Below, piece by piece: positions 19,295 through 24,062 of a stretch of DNA of 24,062 nt. The DNA is from Hymenochaete sp. R1. Lineage: Eukaryota > Basidiomycota > Agaricomycetes > Hymenochaetales > Hymenochaetaceae. A model generated the notes under the pieces. That model was not told the origin of the DNA. It saw nothing but the letters and a program-made list of their open reading frames with translations, and did no database searches. Position numbers and translations under genes: made by a program. Positions within the stretch are counted from its first letter, which is position 1; each line of letters opens with the position of its first letter. The stretch spans positions 1-24,062 of the forward strand of contig JAFREE010000249.1 in the NCBI GenBank assembly GCA_019400425.1, written 5' to 3'.

Positions 19295-20490
19295 GTCTTC
19301 TGTCTTCTGTCTTCCGTCTTCCGTCTTCCGTCTCTCCCTTCAACACGCAACACACAACACACGCAGCGGACCCACCCAACCCCATTCGTCATCCGACTCG
19401 TCCCCAGCCCAAACGCAGTAAGAACTCAATTCTGGTCTGAGATCTTCGTTCGTTCGTTCTTAGGCGGGACAGTTATGCATGTATTAACAGAGCGCGAGAG
19501 AGCGAGAGAGCGAGGCGATTGGCCGATTTCGATTGTACGGCACGTTGTAGTTCCTGGTCCTGGGTCTTTTTTTTTCTTCTTTTTTTGCAAACGTGTGTCA
19601 CTAATGCTAACTCTTGCACTGATACTAACATCGAGTAGCTGTTCGAATCTCGGTTGGTGGGCTCACTGCTATTCGCATTCCGAGTGGACGCGGGGGAGAG
19701 GGACGCTGTTCGTCCATCCCGATCTCGAGCCCCGCACCGGGCCGTCCCTTCCCGTCTCAGGCTTCTCTTGAATCCTTTGAATCCTTCGAGTCTTTTGGAT
19801 CCTCTTTCCGAGTTCTGAGCAGCTGCGTTCTGACTTCTGAGCTCTGAGCGGAGTTCTGCGTTCTGCGTCCCGGTGTTCCTCCCCCCCCTCCCCCTTCTCT
19901 TCTAAACACATCCCGTCTCCCGTCCCCCGGATTCAAGGCAGTTTAACCCAACCCAACCCAGCCCAACCCAATCGAAACGAAACGCCTGTCTCGAGCTGGA
20001 GCTGGAGGAACACAGACTCCTGGCTCCTTATTCCTGATTCCTGATTCCTGATTCCTAGCTCCCGGCTCGCTCGCTCGCTCGCTCACTCACCCACTCGCGG
20101 AACGCACGCACGGTCCCTCGTCCCTCCGTCCCTCGTCCCCGTTATCAGAGTTAAGGTTCACGGAGTCAGTAGACAGTAGACAGGGAGACAGGAGACAGTA
20201 GACACCGAACACCCAAAGGCCTGAGTGTGCGTGCGTGCGTATGTGCGTGCGTATGTGAAGTGATGAGATGAGATGTGACGAACTCAGAGGACTCGGGAAG
20301 GAACGGGAGTAGCTTCAAGATAGATGACGTGGACTCCGATTGAATTGAATTGAATTTGAGCTTGAGCTTGAGCTTGAATTGCGCGATTGGACGATTGGAC
20401 GATAGGACGATAGGACCATATTAAAATAAGAAGAGGAGGAAAGGGGGTGAGCGGGTGGATGTGGACGTGGATGTGGATGTGGATGACGTG
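19295..20490. repeat. Cluster of many different short tandem repeats
   Basis: Successive arrays of different units: GTCTTCY heptamers at 19295-19335, TTCG at 19446-19460, GAGAGAGC at about 19494-19512, AACCC(A/G) at 19945-19971, ATTCCTG at 20031-20057, CTCG at 20065-20090, TCCCTCG at 20112-20140, GTAGACA-like at 20165-20205, GTGCGT/GTAT at 20225-20257, GAATT then GAGCTT at 20341-20380, GATTGGAC/GATAGGAC at 20386-20416 and GTGGAT at 20451-20487. The tract lies in the apparent gene-free space, mostly just downstream of the Ser/His-rich gene. Confidence 0.85.
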
Positions 20491-20887
20491 TGTAGTGCGT
20501 GCGTGTATGGCGTGTATGCGTGTCGCCAGCGAACGGGCCGAAACCAAAACCAAAACGGAAATGGGAAGAGATTGGATGGAAGGAGGAAAATCGATGGATA
20601 AATAGGTATCGAGATGGCTCGGACGGGCGGAGAAAGCTGGGCACAGACGAAGAAAGCCGACAGTAGTAAGTAGTAAACAGGAATCAGGAAACAAGAACAA
20701 GACTAGAGAGCGGGAAATAATCAAACACACCTCACAGGGAAACGATATCAGTATCAGACGAGGAAAGCAGCGATTTCAAGCAGGTAAAAAAATCAAACAA
20801 ACAAACGAATACACACAAGAGATGAAAGACTTGATTGACCCAAGAAAAAACACACAAAACCAAAAAAAACGAATACATAAATAAACG

Positions 20888-22005
20888 TTATCGCCCCACA
20901 GACACACCCACAGGCGTCCCCCTCCCCCTCGACGCCGGGTCCGGGTCCATGTCCGGATTCCTCACATCCCCACCCCCACCCACCACCGCCGATGCCGCCA
21001 TCGCAGTTGGGAGCGAAACACCAAGAGGGATAGGGATCGAAGCCGACCGATGGGGCCGGGGTCGTTTTCGGAGACTGGGAGGGATGGGTGCGTCGGCGGG
21101 GTTGAAGCGGGAGAGCTTTGGGTGGGTTGGGGGGGATACTAACGGAGCCTGTGCTCCTGGTGTTGTTGGGGTGCCCGAACCCGTACCCGCGCTGAGAGAG
21201 AAGTAGTGAGGGGGGCTGGTACACAAGGATGGAGATGGGGATGGGTCGGAGACGCTCCGGTAGGAATAGGAATGGGAGTATGCGGAGTAGAGTGGGTGGG
21301 TTGATGGGGACGAAGATGACGAGGAAGCTGATGACGAGGAAGCCGACGAGGACGAAGAGGATGAGGAAGACCCGGCGCTATGCGCGTGCGCGTGCGTGTG
21401 TGAGCTGAGGAGACCGAGAGCGGAGACGGAGGCGGAGGAAGGAGAGGTGAGTGCCGACGACGACGACGAAGACGACGACGCCGCCGATAGTGACGGCGTG
21501 AGCCCGGGGACGTCGGGCGGGAAAGGGTACTCGTAGCGTCTTGAGGGGTCCCGGGGCGTGCCTAGGAGTTTACCTGGCGAGTGGAGGGTGAGCTCGCGTT
21601 TGTGCTGGTGTGAGTGTGAGTGTGCGGGTGGGTGCGAGTGTGGGTGCGACGAAGAGGCGCGTTGATTTTGCATCTGCATCTGTAGCGGTGCATCGATCGG
21701 ATCAGATCACCGTACCACTAGAATAGGGTAGGAAAGGATAAGAAAACCGGACTCACGTCGTTCACGAGTGGCCCGTCGCCGTCAAGCTCGCTCTCCGACG
21801 TTGAATAGATGTACGATTCGGGATCGCTCAGCATCGCGGGTTCGTCCATGCCCATGCCCATGCTGATACGATCGAGTCCGTCCTTGAATGATGAGCCGGG
21901 TGCGAGCTGAACGGGGTCCATGTCGTCGATGGGCGAGACGAAGAGGTCTCTGTAATCTTCGAGAGTGTATTGTGTATCTGTGAGTGTGGGGAGATCTATG
22001 AGCAT
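20888..22005 (-). CDS. Ser/His-rich low-complexity protein, 346 aa, two exons
   Basis: Not assigned to a family. Exon 1 is 22005-21757 and exon 2 is 21679-20888; the 77-nt intron (GTGAGT to CTACAG) is in phase 0. The first 83 residues are acidic and non-repetitive (starts MLIDLPTLTDTQYTLEDYRD) and are the part most likely to be conserved. Then follow a His/Ser/Pro tract (about 92-109), poly-Ser runs (about 151-158 and 187-207), an alternating His stretch HTHAHAH (177-183) and a Tyr/Ser patch (214-223). A basic RKRPRPHRSAS segment (287-297) could be a nuclear signal or kinase site. The C-terminus is Gly-rich. There are no membrane segments. The whole is consistent with an intrinsically disordered regulatory protein, which is inference. 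A TATA-like run lies about 100 bp upstream. Confidence 0.7.
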
Positions 22006-22104
22006 TGTGAGGATGAGATGTGAGAAAGTCTAGGGAGAGAGAAAGCGATAGAGAAAGCGAGAAGGAGAAAGGGAAGCTTACTGGGTTGGAAGGAAGGGTA
22101 GAGG

Positions 22105-22116
22105 TATATATATAAA
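22105..22116 (-). promoter_or_regulatory. TATA-like run upstream of the Ser/His-rich gene
   Basis: TTTATATATATA on the minus strand, 100-111 bp upstream of the ATG at 22005. Position and composition suit a core promoter and support the chosen start. Confidence 0.5.
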
Positions 22117-23523
22117 GGGGTGAGATAGGGCGGAGTCAGGATGAAATGAATTGAAATGAAAGGGCAGAGTCAGAAGGAAAACTGGGGTTGAGACGTGGGC
22201 AGAGGACTGAGCAGACCGGGAAGGTAATCCGACTCTCCCTCTTCCCTTTTTAACTGACCAACGTGTAAAGGTAAGAGAACGCTCACGTGGTCTCTGTTAA
22301 CCCATAACGGGTGATGTCTTCCCAGGCACATCCGCCTTATTAGCCTTCCATCCCCATCCCTGCACGAGTCTAGAACCAATTATCGTTGGACAGATCAGCT
22401 ACTCGTCATTCTCGATCTCCAACTCTCTCGCTCACTAGTCGTTGTAGTGCTCACCTTGCTTCCGCCGTCTCGCTTCTCCTTTCTTTTTTTTCCTTTTCTA
22501 CCCGACTCGGACTGCTCGATTCCCAACGAAACGACTGCTGCCAGTAATAGTAATGGCCCGTGTCTACGTATACGTCACACACTTACAGCAATATTAATTT
22601 TGATTTTAATATCGATTGTTCGCCTTCGTTCAACGCATCATCTACGTGACCGTGACCATGCTCCGGTTTGGAGTGTGAACCCGAAAGCGCGTCTCTGATT
22701 CGTCCCTCACACACCCCCTGGCTGCCCCCTGTTGATTGGACAACACCCCTTTCGCCAATCGGATCTTGCGGTCGCCCGCACGGACACTTCGTACTAGTGC
22801 TAGTGCTAGCGCTATACTTGGATCCCTCCGAGTCGTCTCATTCGCTGAGACCGTTGCGCTCTTCTGGTTGGTTGGAGCGACTTGGAACTTGGAGGAGATC
22901 CGGGGAAGATGGAGGATAGAAGATGGAAGGTGTGGAGTTGCGAGAGCAAGGATAGGGATAGGGATGGAAGAGGAAGAGTACTAGTGTCGTGATTGGATGG
23001 GGTGAGAAGGCGAGAAGGCCGACTCCGAAGAAAAGCCGTGGAGGATACAGTGCCAGTACCACTAGTAGTACTGGTAGACAACACCCGCCTTCGAACTCCA
23101 ACTCGGAACTGAACGTACGATGGGAGCGGGGGCTGCTCGGAGGAACGAAGGCATCCCCCGTACGTACGTACCGTATTCTTTGCATCTGACACGACTCCGA
23201 CTCCGAGTTTGGTTCGTCCGTTCGTCTTCCGTCCCCCTCACATCGAGCTGCTGACTTTGATTGGACAATCTAACCTGCCAATGAAAATATCGCGTACGGA
23301 ACTCTAACTCGGACGCTATATTAATATTTATATTTGTGCACTAGCCTCATTTTCATTCGTTGAACCGGCCATGATATTGGCGCTTTGGAATCAGAATGGG
23401 TAGTGCCTTCGAATTGGATTGGACTGCGAGAATGTTGAGTCTCACTCCGGCGGCGCTCCTTTCGTGGTTGAGCATATGCTTAGCGTAGATGACATGATGC
23501 TCCCTACATGACATCTCGTCAGA
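22117..23523. other. Divergent intergenic region between Ser/His-rich gene and urease
   Basis: About 1.4 kb. Several CCAAT/ATTGG pentamers occur (near 22735, 22993 and 23257), along with an AT-rich stretch near 23320-23335. Open frames here, such as 22812-23192 on the minus strand, translate to Ser/Pro/Leu-rich low complexity without a recognisable family. No RNA gene was found. A near-palindrome lies at 23053-23074. Confidence 0.55.
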
Positions 23524-23543
23524 ATGAGCATGAATGAAGATGG

Positions 23544-23762
23544 GTGAGTGTGCGCGCTACCAGTACAGACTCGGGGCTCAGACTCGAAAATTTAAGCACG
23601 TTGAAGTTGAAGAGTTCGAAGTAACCGTCAAAGAGGACTTTCCATTTTTGGATAAACGCATACGAAATCGATCGCCTCACGTGGCCTTTCGTGCCATATC
23701 GTTCTCTATCTTAAGCTTCTTTATCTTTCACGTTCATGTTCAATATTGACTAATACCAGCAG
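23544..23762 (+). other. Predicted intron at the urease 5' end
   Basis: A GTGAGT donor at 23544 and an acceptor CAGCAG ending at 23762, preceded by an ideal branch region (TTGACTAATACC). The 219-nt intron would join an upstream exon to the AA of AAATGAGG. If the upstream exon is coding, an ATG at 23534 or 23540 becomes in frame with urease. Otherwise it is a 5' UTR intron. Confidence 0.55.
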
Positions 23763-23764
23763 AA

Positions 23765-24062
23765 ATGAGGCTCCTACCGCGAGAAGAACAAAAACTGCTA
23801 CTGCATCATGTTCGCAAGCACGTTCAAGTTCTGCCATGATTCGTCCTTAATGACCTCTCCCCCCCCCCCCCCACACACACCTTTTCTTCCTTGTTCGTCC
23901 CATAGGCAGGCTTCCTCGCCCAAAAACGACTCGCACGAGGCCTCCAGCTGAACCAGACGGAGGCGACCGCGCTGATAGCGTCCCAGCTGCAAGAGTTCAT
24001 CCGTGATGGGAAACACTCGGTGGCGCAGCTTATGCAGCTTGGGAAGGAGATGTTGGGGAGGA
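23765..24062 (+). CDS. URE1: Urease, N-terminal (gamma-subunit-like) part, truncated by window end
   Basis: The start of a single-chain eukaryotic urease, the nickel enzyme hydrolysing urea to ammonia and carbamate/CO2 in the cytosol. Exon 1 is 23765-23809 ([15 protein letters not shown]) and exon 2 runs from 23906 to the window edge, beginning [20 protein letters not shown] and reaching [10 protein letters not shown]. This is the region homologous to the bacterial gamma subunit UreA. The intron between (23810-23905, 96 nt) has a GTTCGC donor and a CATAG acceptor and holds a 14-base C run. An alternative donor 12 bases downstream would keep phase and add four codons, but HH-AGF matches the family better. 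An upstream intron makes the true start uncertain (see 23544-23762). The nickel-binding and catalytic part lies beyond the window. Confidence 0.93.
23859..23872 (+). repeat. Poly-C run (14 C) followed by AC repeats in the urease intron
   Basis: Fourteen C then an ACACACAC tract, inside the first urease coding intron, between the likely branch site region and the acceptor. It is prone to length polymorphism and sequencing error. Confidence 0.85.

Noticed and set aside
19169..19771. 200-codon plus-strand frame as a gene
   Set aside because: It translates across tandem repeats and a poly-T stretch, giving poly-Phe and repeated low-complexity sequence with no recognisable domain.
19945..19971. 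AACCCA repeats as an interstitial telomere
   Set aside because: The unit is AACCC(A/G), about five copies, not AACCCT, and it lies within a cluster of unrelated short repeats.
20284..20730. 148-codon minus-strand frame with HIHIHVHIH as a His-rich protein
   Set aside because: The His/Ile alternation is the translation of the GTGGAT satellite. Other parts translate the GAGCTT and GATAGGAC repeats.
22812..23192. 126-codon minus-strand frame as a gene between the two divergent genes
   Set aside because: Low-complexity Ser/Pro/Leu translation, overlapped by other frames, and no recognisable family.

Overview
The window looks like genomic DNA of a filamentous basidiomycete, probably a mushroom-forming Agaricomycete. 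Genes are split by many short GT-AG introns, mostly 49-60 nt, with CTRAY-type branch points. The protein families present are typical of these fungi: an MFS transporter beginning MGLGVLPDKH, a PLGxTELGFY-type acyltransferase, a hormone-sensitive-lipase-like hydrolase, a eukaryotic urease and a Ty3/gypsy chromovirus. The species cannot be named from the sequence alone.

Layout. Positions 1-1073 hold one unrecognised open frame and otherwise nothing I can assign. Positions 1074-8160 form a compact three-gene block: an 11-exon MFS transporter (minus strand), a divergently transcribed HxxxDG acyltransferase (plus strand) and a convergent alpha/beta hydrolase (minus strand). Export, acylation and ester hydrolysis side by side suggest a small accessory metabolic module, but no core synthase lies in the window. 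Positions 8728-14135 are a complete 5,408-bp Ty3/gypsy LTR retrotransposon on the minus strand. Its two 267-bp LTRs read as identical, it is flanked by a 5-bp target duplication (TCGTC), and it carries one uninterrupted 1,523-residue Gag-Pol frame ending in a chromodomain. It split a short open frame on insertion. Positions 14141-20887 are a 6.7-kb stretch with no recognisable gene. Its last third is packed with short tandem repeats of many different units. Positions 20888-22005 encode a Ser/His-rich low-complexity protein (two exons, minus strand). The window ends inside the first exons of a urease gene (plus strand, from about 23534 or 23765).

The transporter, acyltransferase, hydrolase, retrotransposon polyprotein and urease calls are secure at family level. 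The spliced models were derived by hand from splice sites, reading phase and family conservation, and all phases close. I did not find a convincing new multi-gene system. The most unusual points are the recent chromovirus with a non-standard primer-binding region and an incomplete chromodomain cage, the gene-empty repeat-rich tract beside it, the HAGA oxyanion variant of the hydrolase, and the ambiguous spliced start of urease.
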